Source: Bacteroidota bacterium (GTDB taxonomy: Bacteria; Bacteroidota; Bacteroidia; Chitinophagales; Chitinophagaceae). From it: a DNA stretch of 37,310 bases. The position numbers and the translations under genes are program-made. The notes under the pieces are model-generated. The model worked only from the letters and a program-made list of their open reading frames with translations, made no database searches and was not told the origin of the DNA. Each line of letters begins with the position of its first letter. Position 1 is the first letter of the stretch. Positions 17,110 through 24,566 of this stretch are shown here, one piece after another. The DNA lies in contig JABDFX010000020.1 of assembly GCA_013286315.1 (NCBI GenBank), positions 1 to 37,310 on the forward strand, in the 5' to 3' direction.

Positions 17110-18273
17110 TTATTTTTTAGGTAATACATAATTCGCCACGTCTTCACGATTTATGGATTTCGAAGAAAGTATAATCAGACGTTCCACCACATTGCGAAGC
17201 TCCCGGATATTTCCCGTCCAATTATATTCCTGAAGTGCCCGTATCGCTTCGTCATCAATCGCTTTTCTTGCAATACCATATTCATTGCAGATATCCTGCA
17301 GGAATTTATCGATCAGCAATGGAATATCATCTCTCCGTTCATTTAAAGAAGGAACATGAATAATGATTACGCTGAGTCGATGGTAAAGATCCAGCCTGAA
17401 ATTTTTTTCGTCCACTTCTTTTAGCAAGTCCTTGTTGGTCGCTGCAATCACCCGCACATCTACGTTGATATCTTTATCCCCGCCCACACGTGTGATCTTG
17501 CCTTCCTGAAGGGCACGCAGCACTTTGGCCTGGGCGTTCGGGCTCATGTCCCCGATTTCATCCAGAAATAGCGTACCTGAATTCGCCTGCTCGAATTTCC
17601 CGATTCTTTGTTTTACAGCAGATGTGAAAGAACCTTTCTCGTGACCAAATAATTCACTTTCTATCAGTTCCCCCGGAATGGCTGCACAGTTTACTTCTAT
17701 CAGAGGGCCGGCAGCGCGGTTACTCTTCTCATGTACCCAACGCGCAACCAGTTCCTTTCCGACACCATTTTCGCCCGTTATGAGTATACGTGCGTCGGTC
17801 GGTGCAACTTTTTCAATTGTTTCCCTGATTTTGTGAATAGGCGTCGATTCACCAATCATATCCTGCACGCGGCTAACCTTTCTCTTCAAAACTTTGGTTT
17901 CCGCTACCAGGGATGTTTTATCCATGGCATTGCGTATGGTAATGAGCAGTCGGTTGAGATCCGGTGGTTTTGAAATATAATCGTAAGCACCTTTTTTTAC
18001 AGCTTCAACCGCCGTCTCTATTGTGCCATGTCCCGAAATCATAATGATAGGAAGGTCAGGATTCAATTCCTTTGCTTTCTCCAGAAACTCAATGCCATCC
18101 ATTTTAGGCATTTTAATATCACATAGTATAACATCGTATTCCTTCTCTCTGAATTTCCTGAAGCCTTCTTCGCCATCCCCTGCCTCGTCAATTTTATATC
18201 CTTCGTAGGAAAGTATCTCACTGAGGGTCTTACGGATTGCTTTTTCATCATCTATAATCAGAATATTCGACAT
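17110..18273 (-). CDS. NtrC-like response regulator lacking HTH, with GSFTSA loop
   Basis: A 387-residue two-component regulator. The receiver domain (1-120) has the acidic pocket, phosphoacceptor Asp52 (LCDIKMPKMDG) and Lys102. An AAA+ sigma54-interaction domain follows (about 137-370): Walker A GENGVGKE at 167-174, Walker B LFLDEIGD at 235-242, and arginine-finger region FRLDLYHRLSV. Two features are odd. The loop that normally reads GAFTGA and touches sigma54 is GSFTSA (214-219), and the protein ends right after the AAA+ C-terminal helices (NYVLPKK), with no Fis-type helix-turn-helix. No histidine kinase is adjacent. It may act without specific DNA binding or not on sigma54 at all. The gap to lepB is 109 nt; it is transcribed in the same direction. 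Confidence 0.93.
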   Translation of the reverse strand: MSNILIIDDEKAIRKTLSEILSYEGYKIDEAGDGEEGFRKFREKEYDVILCDIKMPKMDGIEFLEKAKELNPDLPIIMISGHGTIETAVEAVKKGAYDYISKPPDLNRLLITIRNAMDKTSLVAETKVLKRKVSRVQDMIGESTPIHKIRETIEKVAPTDARILITGENGVGKELVARWVHEKSNRAAGPLIEVNCAAIPGELIESELFGHEKGSFTSAVKQRIGKFEQANSGTLFLDEIGDMSPNAQAKVLRALQEGKITRVGGDKDINVDVRVIAATNKDLLKEVDEKNFRLDLYHRLSVIIIHVPSLNERRDDIPLLIDKFLQDICNEYGIARKAIDDEAIRALQEYNWTGNIRELRNVVERLIILSSKSINREDVANYVLPKK

Positions 18274-18406
18274 GCTTTTCTGGTTTCTATAAAAATAAAG
18301 GCCGGATTTTCAGCCAATTAGCCCGCAATTTAGTTGAATAATGGGGTATTTGTATAATGGGATTCAAATCCTTTAGGGAATGGAAGTGTACCATAGTAAA
18401 ATTACG

Positions 18407-18436
18407 TTGCAGGAACCGGTTTCTCTTTATATTTTG
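18407..18436 (+). promoter_or_regulatory. Possible promoter of the small membrane protein gene
   Basis: TTG at 18407-18409, 18 nt, then TATATTTTG (18428-18436), which fits TA-n3-TTTG, one base longer than the consensus. It lies 45 nt before the ATG at 18482 and inside the longer open frame that starts at 18380, which argues that the shorter protein is the real one. Confidence 0.45.
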
Positions 18437-18481
18437 TGTATGCCCATATTTTTAGAAAAACCAGAATTAAAATTTAACCCT

Positions 18482-18619
18482 ATGAAACAGGAATTAGACC
18501 ATTCCGTAAATACACCGGCGAAGGTGTTCGTAAAATTGACCGTTTTTGGATTCGTATTAATTGGCTTTGCCTATTTTTCCCTGATTGTTTTGGGAACAGC
18601 GCTGAAGGCCATTCATTAA
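18482..18619 (+). CDS. 45-residue single-span membrane protein
   Basis: Encodes a short hydrophilic N-terminus (MKQELDHSVNTPAKVFV), one hydrophobic segment of about 25 residues (LTVFGFVLIGFAYFSLIVLG) and a tail TALKAIH. The frame is open back to 18380, but the candidate promoter at 18407-18436 and the ordinary composition of the 45-residue part favour the ATG at 18482. It has a strong terminator 11 nt after the stop, so it looks like an independent transcription unit. I do not recognise a family. Either a small inner-membrane protein or, less likely, a chance open frame. Confidence 0.6.
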   Translation: MKQELDHSVNTPAKVFVKLTVFGFVLIGFAYFSLIVLGTALKAIH

Positions 18620-18629
18620 ATAATAAGTT

Positions 18630-18652
18630 CCCCGCGTTGGCGGGGTTCTTTA
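18630..18652 (+). terminator. Rho-independent terminator after the small membrane protein gene
   Basis: CCCCGC (18630-18635), loop GTTG, GCGGGG (18640-18645), then TTCTTTATTT. The stem is perfect. The T-rich tail overlaps the stop codon of the convergent fucosidase gene (18650), and the same hairpin could serve that gene in the other direction, though its minus-strand tail is less T-rich. Confidence 0.88.
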
Positions 18653-19972
18653 TTTCACTACTTCCAGTTGGATAATCGCGTCCACAGGATCTAAATGAAT
18701 ATTTCTCAGATCAATTCCTACATAATTATCGTCCAGTTGCTTTACAGGAATTAAATGTCCCTCTATTTTTGCCGATTTCACTTTATAAGGCATCCTGATA
18801 AAAAATTCTTCTTCGTCTGTTTTAAATAAATGAATGTAAACAAGATTCCCCTTTTCAGTAACGGCACCCCAGTCCTGGGGCTTTGAAAAGCCGCTCTTTG
18901 TACCATATATACTGTATCCGTTCTTCATCAGCCAAACCCCCATGCTATCCAGCCTTTCCGTGAAAGCATCCTGAATTTCACCATTTGGCAGGGGACCAAT
19001 ATTCAATAAAAGATTGGCTCCGTACCCGGCGTCTTTTACAAGAAGGCGGATCAACTCTTTGGTCGACTTATAATGAAGATCGGTAATATTAAAGCCCCAG
19101 GAGTTATTAATCGTTTCGCATGTCTCCAGCGGGAGACTTGAAACAGAAGCACCACCGAAACCGGTGCTGTTACCACCCGGCAGGTCCTTTTCAAACATTT
19201 GAAAATCTTCTCCGGGAATAGGGCTGAGATGGTGATTATTTCCTATCAGACATTGCGGTTGCAAATGATGTATCATGGAATAAATCTCTTCCAGGTGCCA
19301 GTCTACCGCAGGTTTGTTGGATTTGTCTTGATCATTTGGAAGTTGGTCCCAGTACCCGTCGAACCAGACTCCTGCGATTGGACCATATTGAGTAAGCAAT
19401 TCCGTCAACTGGGCTTTCATGAAAGCAATATAATGGTTCCAGTCGCTTTTGGCAGTTCTTCCGGTACCATGCCCAGTACGTCCGGTTTCATATTGATAAT
19501 CGCTGCGATACCAGTCCAGCAGAGAATAGTATACAAATAATTTAATTCCCTGCTGCTGACATTCTTCTGCGATCAGTTTTACCGCGTCCTGCTTCCAGTC
19601 TGTATTCGTGATTTTCCATTCCGATTGCCTGGTATCCCAATCGCTGAATCCATCATGGTGGCGGGTGATAAGCGTAATATATTGCATGCCGGCACGTTTG
19701 GCGGCCGACACCCATTTTTTTGCATCAAACCGAACCGGATTAAAAATTGTTTGCAACCGGCTGTATTCAGCAACTGTAATATTCCGGTTATTCATTACCC
19801 ATTCCCCATCCCCGGGAACACTAAAGGCGCCCCAATGAATGAACATACCAAAGCGGGCACTATCAAACCATTTTCTGGCTGAAAGATTTTCTGCAGAAGG
19901 CTGATATTGGGTTTGGGACCGGCTTATCAATGAGAGGGAAGCTAAACACAGTACCGTGAAAAGCATTTTCAT
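18650..19972 (-). CDS. Secreted alpha-L-fucosidase (GH29)
   Basis: Hydrolyses terminal alpha-L-fucose from glycans. The open frame starts with TTG at 19999, but the ATG at 19972 gives a normal signal peptide (MKMLFTVLCLASLSLISRSQ) and is preferred, for 440 residues. GH29 signatures: ARFGMFIHWGAFSVPG, the HHDGF motif (ITRHHDGFSDWDT), and the nucleophile aspartate in AGVWFDGYWDQ, about residue 205. A small beta-sandwich closes the protein (VDAIIQLEVVK). No CBM or C-terminal sorting domain is visible. It lies 30 nt downstream of pdhB and may be read from the pdhB promoter, an odd pairing metabolically. The acid/base residue cannot be assigned with certainty in this family. Confidence 0.94.
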   Translation of the reverse strand: MKMLFTVLCLASLSLISRSQTQYQPSAENLSARKWFDSARFGMFIHWGAFSVPGDGEWVMNNRNITVAEYSRLQTIFNPVRFDAKKWVSAAKRAGMQYITLITRHHDGFSDWDTRQSEWKITNTDWKQDAVKLIAEECQQQGIKLFVYYSLLDWYRSDYQYETGRTGHGTGRTAKSDWNHYIAFMKAQLTELLTQYGPIAGVWFDGYWDQLPNDQDKSNKPAVDWHLEEIYSMIHHLQPQCLIGNNHHLSPIPGEDFQMFEKDLPGGNSTGFGGASVSSLPLETCETINNSWGFNITDLHYKSTKELIRLLVKDAGYGANLLLNIGPLPNGEIQDAFTERLDSMGVWLMKNGYSIYGTKSGFSKPQDWGAVTEKGNLVYIHLFKTDEEEFFIRMPYKVKSAKIEGHLIPVKQLDDNYVGIDLRNIHLDPVDAIIQLEVVK

Positions 19973-20002
19973 ACGAAGCAATTTAAAACTCGCCTGCAAA
20001 TA

Positions 20003-20989
20003 TTATTTATTCAAGTACATCACTTCCTTTACCATGCGAACCACTTTTTCCATCGAAGGCATAGCGGCAGCAACCAGGTTTCCGGCATAATGTAAGGGTG
20101 CATCGGCTGCTGTAATACGGCGTATGGGCGCGTCAAGATAATCGAATCCCTCTTTCTGAATGGTGTAAGCAACTTCTGAAGAAACGGAACCAAAAGGCCA
20201 CTGTTCTTCAACGATCACCAGGCGGTTTGTCTTCTTTACACTTTCCAGGACCGTCATCCAATCGAGCGGACGAATCGTTCTGAGATCGATCACTTCAGCA
20301 TTTATATTCTCCTTTTGAAGTTCTTCTGCGGCTGCCATCGAAATCTTCATCATTTTATTATAAGAAACGATCGTAACATCCGTACCGGGCCTTGCAACTT
20401 TTGCTTTACCCAGTTCAATATAATATTCCTCCTCCGGCACATCTGATTTATCCCCATAACTTACTTCGCTTTCCATAAAAATCACCGGATCCTCTTCGTA
20501 ACGAATTGCCTGCTTCAGGAGACCCTTGGCATCATATCCGTTGCTCGGAGATACAACCTTTAATCCCGGTATGTTCGCGTAATAACTTTCAAAGGCCGTT
20601 GAATGCTGCGCGCCTAACTGTCCTGCAGAACCATTGGGGCCGCGAAAAACAATCGGGCATCCGACCTGACCACCACTCATAGCCAGCATTTTGGAAGCGG
20701 TATTCAAAATCTGATCCAGGGCCAAAGCCGCAAAATTCCAGGTCATATATTCCAGTACCGGGCGAAGGCCGTTCTGAGCTGCGCCGACGCCAATGGCGGT
20801 AAATCCCAGTTCAGATATGGGTGTATCTATGACTCTTTTCGGACCAAATTCATCCAGCATGCCCTGGCTGACCTTGTAGGCACCATTGTACTCAGCAACT
20901 TCTTCGCCCATTAGAAACACCCGGTCATCCCGCCGCATTTCTTCTGACATGGCTTCACGTAATGCTTCCCGGTAAGCGATTTGTCTCAT
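20003..20989 (-). CDS. pdhB: Pyruvate dehydrogenase E1 component, beta subunit
   Basis: With E1-alpha, catalyses thiamine-diphosphate-dependent decarboxylation of pyruvate for acetyl-CoA formation. The 328-residue sequence shows the E1-beta features: ALREAMSEEMRRDDRVFLMGEEV, DTPISELGFTAIGVGAA with Glu60 as the residue expected to contact the thiazolium cofactor, QLGAQHSTAFES, and the C-terminal transketolase domain (RLVIVEEQWPFGSVSSEVA). Length is normal. No E1-alpha, E2 or E3 gene is adjacent, so the complex is encoded at separate loci, which is common in Bacteroidota. A branched-chain oxoacid E1-beta is the alternative, but the sequence resembles PdhB more closely. Confidence 0.93.
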   Translation of the reverse strand: MRQIAYREALREAMSEEMRRDDRVFLMGEEVAEYNGAYKVSQGMLDEFGPKRVIDTPISELGFTAIGVGAAQNGLRPVLEYMTWNFAALALDQILNTASKMLAMSGGQVGCPIVFRGPNGSAGQLGAQHSTAFESYYANIPGLKVVSPSNGYDAKGLLKQAIRYEEDPVIFMESEVSYGDKSDVPEEEYYIELGKAKVARPGTDVTIVSYNKMMKISMAAAEELQKENINAEVIDLRTIRPLDWMTVLESVKKTNRLVIVEEQWPFGSVSSEVAYTIQKEGFDYLDAPIRRITAADAPLHYAGNLVAAAMPSMEKVVRMVKEVMYLNK

Positions 20990-21012
20990 TTACAGATGTA
21001 TTTAAAGAGGGG

Positions 21013-21042
21013 CAAAAGTATTGAGGAATGGGGAATCAGCAA
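21013..21042 (-). promoter_or_regulatory. Promoter of pdhB
   Basis: Minus strand: TTG (21042-21040), 19 nt, TACTTTTG (21020-21013). Both elements match the Bacteroidota consensus exactly with ideal spacing. The -7 element ends 23 nt before the pdhB ATG at 20989. This is the best promoter in the window. Confidence 0.78.
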
Positions 21043-21157
21043 TGGAGATTTTCTTTTAATCGTTGTTTTTTACCCAAAAATCGAAGGTTTGGCCCCCTTA
21101 ATCGAATAAGTTATATAAAGGGTGGCTTCATGTGCATCTTTGTATTGTTAAAGCAAA

Positions 21158-21180
21158 ATGCATAACGCGTAAAGCTCAAA
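21158..21180 (+). repeat. GCATAACGCG repeat copy not at a stop codon
   Basis: ATGCATAACGCGTAAAGCTC, then AAA. It contains the GCATAACGCGTAA core of the 3'-end repeat family and the associated AAAGCTCAAA string, but here no gene ends at it on the plus strand. It sits at the edge of the A-rich repeat block within the 535-nt gene-free region 20990-21525. Confidence 0.5.
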
Positions 21181-21376
21181 ACCGAAACCTGAAAAATCCG
21201 AAACCATCCAAGTCCGAAAAACTAAAACCGAATCCCGAAAAACTAAATTCCTGAAATGCTGAAACCGACTGAAAAACCCTGAATCCTGACCTAGAAAAAT
21301 CCGAAACCATCCGAGTCCGAAAAACTCAATCAGAAATCCAAATCCGAAAGAAAACCAGTATCGTTGAAATCCGGAT
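21181..21376. repeat. A-rich degenerate repeat block built on CCGAAA/CTGAAA motifs
   Basis: About 200 bases made largely of variations on (C/T)CCGAAA, CTGAAA and CCGAAT, very poor in T on the plus strand. A 36-base unit is present twice, at 21191-21226 and 21294-21329, with 34 of 36 positions identical and 103 bases between starts (both contain AATCCGAAACCATCC and GTCCGAAAAACT). No gene model fits: the open frame on the minus strand is low-complexity (FGFGFLIEFFGLGWF) and has no recognisable domain. The rest of the gene-free region 21050-21157 shows nothing I can name. Confidence 0.6.
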
Positions 21377-21442
21377 CCTGTAAAAAGCAAGCAATTCCTT
21401 CCTGATCAAGTTTACATTTTGATTTACCCGGTTTAACGAATT

Positions 21443-21478
21443 AAAAAGGCCGTTCCGCAACAAGCAGAACGGCTTTTT
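21443..21478 (-). terminator. Bidirectional terminator after the Kelch-DUF4907 operon
   Basis: GCCGTTC (21449-21455) pairs with GAACGGC (21467-21473), flanked by A5 upstream and T5 downstream, so it can work on both strands. It lies 48 nt beyond the stop codon of the DUF4907 gene (minus strand). Confidence 0.85.
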
Positions 21479-21525
21479 CATTTTTTCAATAAAATAATCT
21501 TAATTATTCTGATGTTTCCATCTTC

Positions 21526-21873
21526 TCAATGATTTGCAGAATCTTTATAAAGACCCATGCTGTCAAGTTCATGAAGAGTTATAGTAGGCATTTTATTCTC
21601 TGTAATTTTTTTGACAACCAGGTTACCCACCATCATGGCATCTGTTGCAGTTTTAAATCCCCGCTTACCGGGAACAGCAGGCATGTACTCTTGTTTTATA
21701 TGAACTTTGTCAGCAGCAATAATATTGTACCCCCATCCATAAACTGTTTGTGTTGGTTCGGCATAAATGAAAACTTTTTGACTTCGTTCCTTATATTTAC
21801 TGAAAAAAATTACCGCGAAGCAAATGAGCAGCGCGGCAATTGCTATGAGAGAATAAGTTTTTCTAATTGTCAT
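21526..21873 (-). CDS. DUF4907-family protein
   Basis: A 115-residue protein with an N-terminal membrane segment (SLIAIAALLICFAVIFFS, about 8-25) and a small exported domain. The domain carries the DUF4907 pattern: VYGWGYNIIAADKVHIKQEYMPAVPGKRGF, then DAMMVGNLVVKKITENKMPTITLHELDSMGLY. Function unknown. The start codon lies 11 nt inside the 3' end of the Kelch gene (overlap 21863-21873), so the two are translated from one mRNA and probably coupled. The domain is predicted to face the periplasm. The family assignment comes from memory of the motif and is good but not certain. Confidence 0.8.
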   Translation of the reverse strand: MTIRKTYSLIAIAALLICFAVIFFSKYKERSQKVFIYAEPTQTVYGWGYNIIAADKVHIKQEYMPAVPGKRGFKTATDAMMVGNLVVKKITENKMPTITLHELDSMGLYKDSANH

Positions 21874-22930
21874 TGGGATTCAGTGTCTCATCGGGATAAA
21901 ATTCACGAAGATAGTCAGATGCGCCAGCCTGTCCTGTTGTACTTCTTCCCGTTGCAATATATCCACCGCCACCGGTTGTACTCGTTAAAGTGAATCCGAC
22001 GGCTCCGGTAGTCGGGGGTCCTTCGAATGGTGATTTTTCATTCCAGAGGTCACCATTGACCGTTCCATCAGGAAAAGTATATTGCCATGTGGTCAGATTG
22101 CTGCTGATATTTTCGCCGGTACTTATGTAGGCATATGGTTTACCACCCGAAGTTCCTACAAAAGCTGAACCATTCCACCGCACGATGGTTGTATAAGCAT
22201 CATCATATGCTTCCGTACTGACATTGCTGATATGACGCAACTCAGCCCATTTTGCAGTGTCCGAAGCCGGATCAAAAACCCAGAAATCATTTTGCATCAC
22301 GCCGCTGTTTACCCCTGTAACGACATAGGCTTTGTTATTGTAAGTAAATGTAACCGCTCCATATCTTTTATTTCCACTGAAGCCGACATCGGTCCACGTG
22401 TCCAGCGATGGATCATACTGATAAAAATCTTTCAGCGCATTATTGCCGTCAAACCCGGTTCCCACATATCCCAGATTTCCCAATCCGAACGCAACCGCCT
22501 CATACCTTGCACCACCCGCATAGTCTGCCTTTCTTGTCCAGTTGCCGGTTGCCGGATCAAATTCGTAAAAATCACTCAGATAATTAAACCCGTTATAACC
22601 AGTTCCAACATATCCTTTGCCGGCTGTTGCAAAAGCAACAGCGGAACTCCTGGCCGTGCTGTCTGGCATGCTGGTAACCTGTGACCAGACATTATTTACC
22701 GGATCATATTTCCAGAAATCAGTGAACCTTGTATTTAATCCATCCCAGCCTGTTCCCAGATAAGCAAAATTATCAATAACAAATGAAACTGCTTCACTCC
22801 TCGCAGGTCCGTTTAATTGAGACATGGTCACCCAGTTTCCACTTTGTGTGTAAGGAATTGAAGTTGAATGACAGGAAAACAAAGTGCTTAAAACAAAAAG
22901 TGAAAGTAAACGAAAGTAGATCCGCTTCAT
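21863..22930 (-). CDS. Kelch-repeat lipoprotein
   Basis: A 355-residue lipoprotein; signal peptide MKRIYFRLLSLFVLSTLFSC with the lipobox cysteine at residue 20. The mature protein is a Kelch beta-propeller with about five to six blades, each showing GYVGTGY/F-(D/N)G followed by DFW/YxYDPxxxxW: NFAYLGTGWDG, KGYVGTGYNG, LGYVGTGFDG, KAYVVTGVNSG and GGYIATGRST. It resembles the NanM/galactose-oxidase-like propellers but I see no residues that would define an enzyme. Overlaps the DUF4907 gene and is divergent from the DUF4270 gene, 282 nt away. Probably at the cell surface or periplasmic face of the outer membrane, binding a glycan or protein; this is inference. Confidence 0.87.
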   Translation of the reverse strand: MKRIYFRLLSLFVLSTLFSCHSTSIPYTQSGNWVTMSQLNGPARSEAVSFVIDNFAYLGTGWDGLNTRFTDFWKYDPVNNVWSQVTSMPDSTARSSAVAFATAGKGYVGTGYNGFNYLSDFYEFDPATGNWTRKADYAGGARYEAVAFGLGNLGYVGTGFDGNNALKDFYQYDPSLDTWTDVGFSGNKRYGAVTFTYNNKAYVVTGVNSGVMQNDFWVFDPASDTAKWAELRHISNVSTEAYDDAYTTIVRWNGSAFVGTSGGKPYAYISTGENISSNLTTWQYTFPDGTVNGDLWNEKSPFEGPPTTGAVGFTLTSTTGGGGYIATGRSTTGQAGASDYLREFYPDETLNPNDN

Positions 22931-23047
22931 ATTGTTGTATTGAGAATACTGTGTTTTGTAGCGCTAAAAGTATTTTATTTGCAGCGCGAAATACGGACAA
23001 TTCGGGGGATTTCACAAAAATTTATCAAATCCTTCAATGTGTTTCAA

Positions 23048-23078
23048 TTGTTAATCGAATTCAAAAAACATACTTTTG
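23048..23078 (+). promoter_or_regulatory. Promoter of the DUF4270 - barrel operon
   Basis: TTG (23048-23050), 20 nt, TACTTTTG (23071-23078), exact to the Bacteroidota consensus and the same -7 octamer and following CCC as at pdhB and sdhC. The leader to the ATG at 23213 is about 125 nt. The intervening sequence holds no convincing gene. Confidence 0.68.
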
Positions 23079-23212
23079 CCCTTTTAGAAACTGCGGAAAG
23101 ACGACTAAATGAATTTAGACAACCCGATACCTGACAAAACAGTTCACCGCACCAACCCCGTCAGTTTTTTTCAATTGTCCGAAACCGGATCCATAATCAG
23201 GAGAAAATAAGC

Positions 23213-24565
23213 ATGGCAAGGAATTTTTATTTCAGGAGTCGATCCTCATTATGTTTTTTACCTTTTCTTATTGTCATAGTAATATTCGGATGCACCAAAC
23301 CCCAGATTACATTTCAAAATCTCGGTAATGGAAGCAATACGCCCAACATAGTAACCATAGATACTTTTGCCGTTCAGGTTTCAACCGTTTTTCTTGATTC
23401 ATTCACTACTTCGGGCACCAAGGCGCAATTGCTGGGCCGGTATATCGATCCTTATTTTGGAAAGGTAACCTCCCAGAGCTATACTGATATCGGAACGCCT
23501 TCTCCATTGCCTACCATTACAAATTATTCCGTATATGATTCGATCCAGCTGATTATGCGTATCGACCGAACTTTTTATGGCGATACAACACAAGTACAGC
23601 GCTTCCTGGTCAGTCAGTTGACCCAGGTCATGAATTTACCCGGGACGCAAACATCCTTTTATAATAATAATTCCATTCCTTACGATCCGGCACCGCTTGG
23701 ATCTGTAGATGTGAGGATCAATCCGACAGGCGGACTAACATCGCAACGCATTGGTGATACAATAAAAATTACAATGCCTAATAGTTTGGGCAAACAACTG
23801 TTCGGACTTTTATACAGGCAACCGGATACCATCACAAATCCAGCTATATTCAGGGGTTATTTTAAAGGATTGACCATTTACCCTGATACAAGTTTACCTG
23901 GTGCGGTGTACGGATTTAAGGATACGATGATGCTTCGTTTATTTTACCATGAACCGGGCGTTGTCGTGGCGCAAAAATCCACCGATTTCGGCGTGGTTAA
24001 CCAATCTACCCAGTTTAACCAGATAAAAGCTGACCGCACCGGAACGCTAACCGAAAATGTCAACAGGCAGACACCGGAACTTCAATCCACAGCTTCTGGC
24101 AACGAGGCCTTTTTACAGCCGATCACCAGTTTATACATAAAACTTCTTTTTCCTACCATCAGTAATCTGGCGGGGTATCCCGATTATCTGGCAATTATGA
24201 AGGCAACCCTGGAAATAAAGCCGGTACAGGGGACGTATAGTCCTATCTATAATCTTCCGCCACTTGTAAATCTTTCGTTAACGGGAGAAGGAAATACCAT
24301 CGGTGCTCAACTTCCAGTAGGAAATGGCAATTTGGTCATAGACTATTTATACGGAACTAATACGAATTATTCTTATGATATCACGGCGTACATTCAAAGT
24401 GCAATAGCACAGGGTGCACCGAATAATGCAAAGAATGGATTGATCATCGTAACACCGGCCACAGCATTCAATACCATGTTTAACCGGGCTGTGATTGGTA
24501 ACTCGTATAATGCGCAAAAGTCAAATCAAATTTCTCTGAAAATCTATTACGCCTCATATTACTAA
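23213..24565 (+). CDS. DUF4270-family lipoprotein
   Basis: A 450-residue lipoprotein. The signal peptide ends in VIFGC with the lipid-bearing cysteine at residue 27. The body shows the DUF4270 pattern: DTFAVQVSTVFLDSFTTSGTK, LLGRYIDPYFGKVTSQSY near the N-terminus, a central YGFKDTMMLRLFYH region and a C-terminal LYIKLLFPTISNL plus YDITAYIQSAI. All-beta, probably surface or periplasmic. Role unknown. The next gene starts one base after its stop codon, so the two are translationally coupled, and the Kelch-DUF4907 pair is divergent from it. Confidence 0.85.
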   Translation: MARNFYFRSRSSLCFLPFLIVIVIFGCTKPQITFQNLGNGSNTPNIVTIDTFAVQVSTVFLDSFTTSGTKAQLLGRYIDPYFGKVTSQSYTDIGTPSPLPTITNYSVYDSIQLIMRIDRTFYGDTTQVQRFLVSQLTQVMNLPGTQTSFYNNNSIPYDPAPLGSVDVRINPTGGLTSQRIGDTIKITMPNSLGKQLFGLLYRQPDTITNPAIFRGYFKGLTIYPDTSLPGAVYGFKDTMMLRLFYHEPGVVVAQKSTDFGVVNQSTQFNQIKADRTGTLTENVNRQTPELQSTASGNEAFLQPITSLYIKLLFPTISNLAGYPDYLAIMKATLEIKPVQGTYSPIYNLPPLVNLSLTGEGNTIGAQLPVGNGNLVIDYLYGTNTNYSYDITAYIQSAIAQGAPNNAKNGLIIVTPATAFNTMFNRAVIGNSYNAQKSNQISLKIYYASYY

Positions 24566-24566
24566 T

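Noticed and set aside
21181-21376. CRISPR array
   Set aside because: Only one unit is repeated well, spacing is irregular, the block is degenerate throughout, and no cas gene is present.
21148-21390. Minus-strand open frame of 80 codons in the A-rich repeat block
   Set aside because: Its F/G/R-rich product follows directly from the simple CCGAAA-type repeat; no domain and no plausible start signal.
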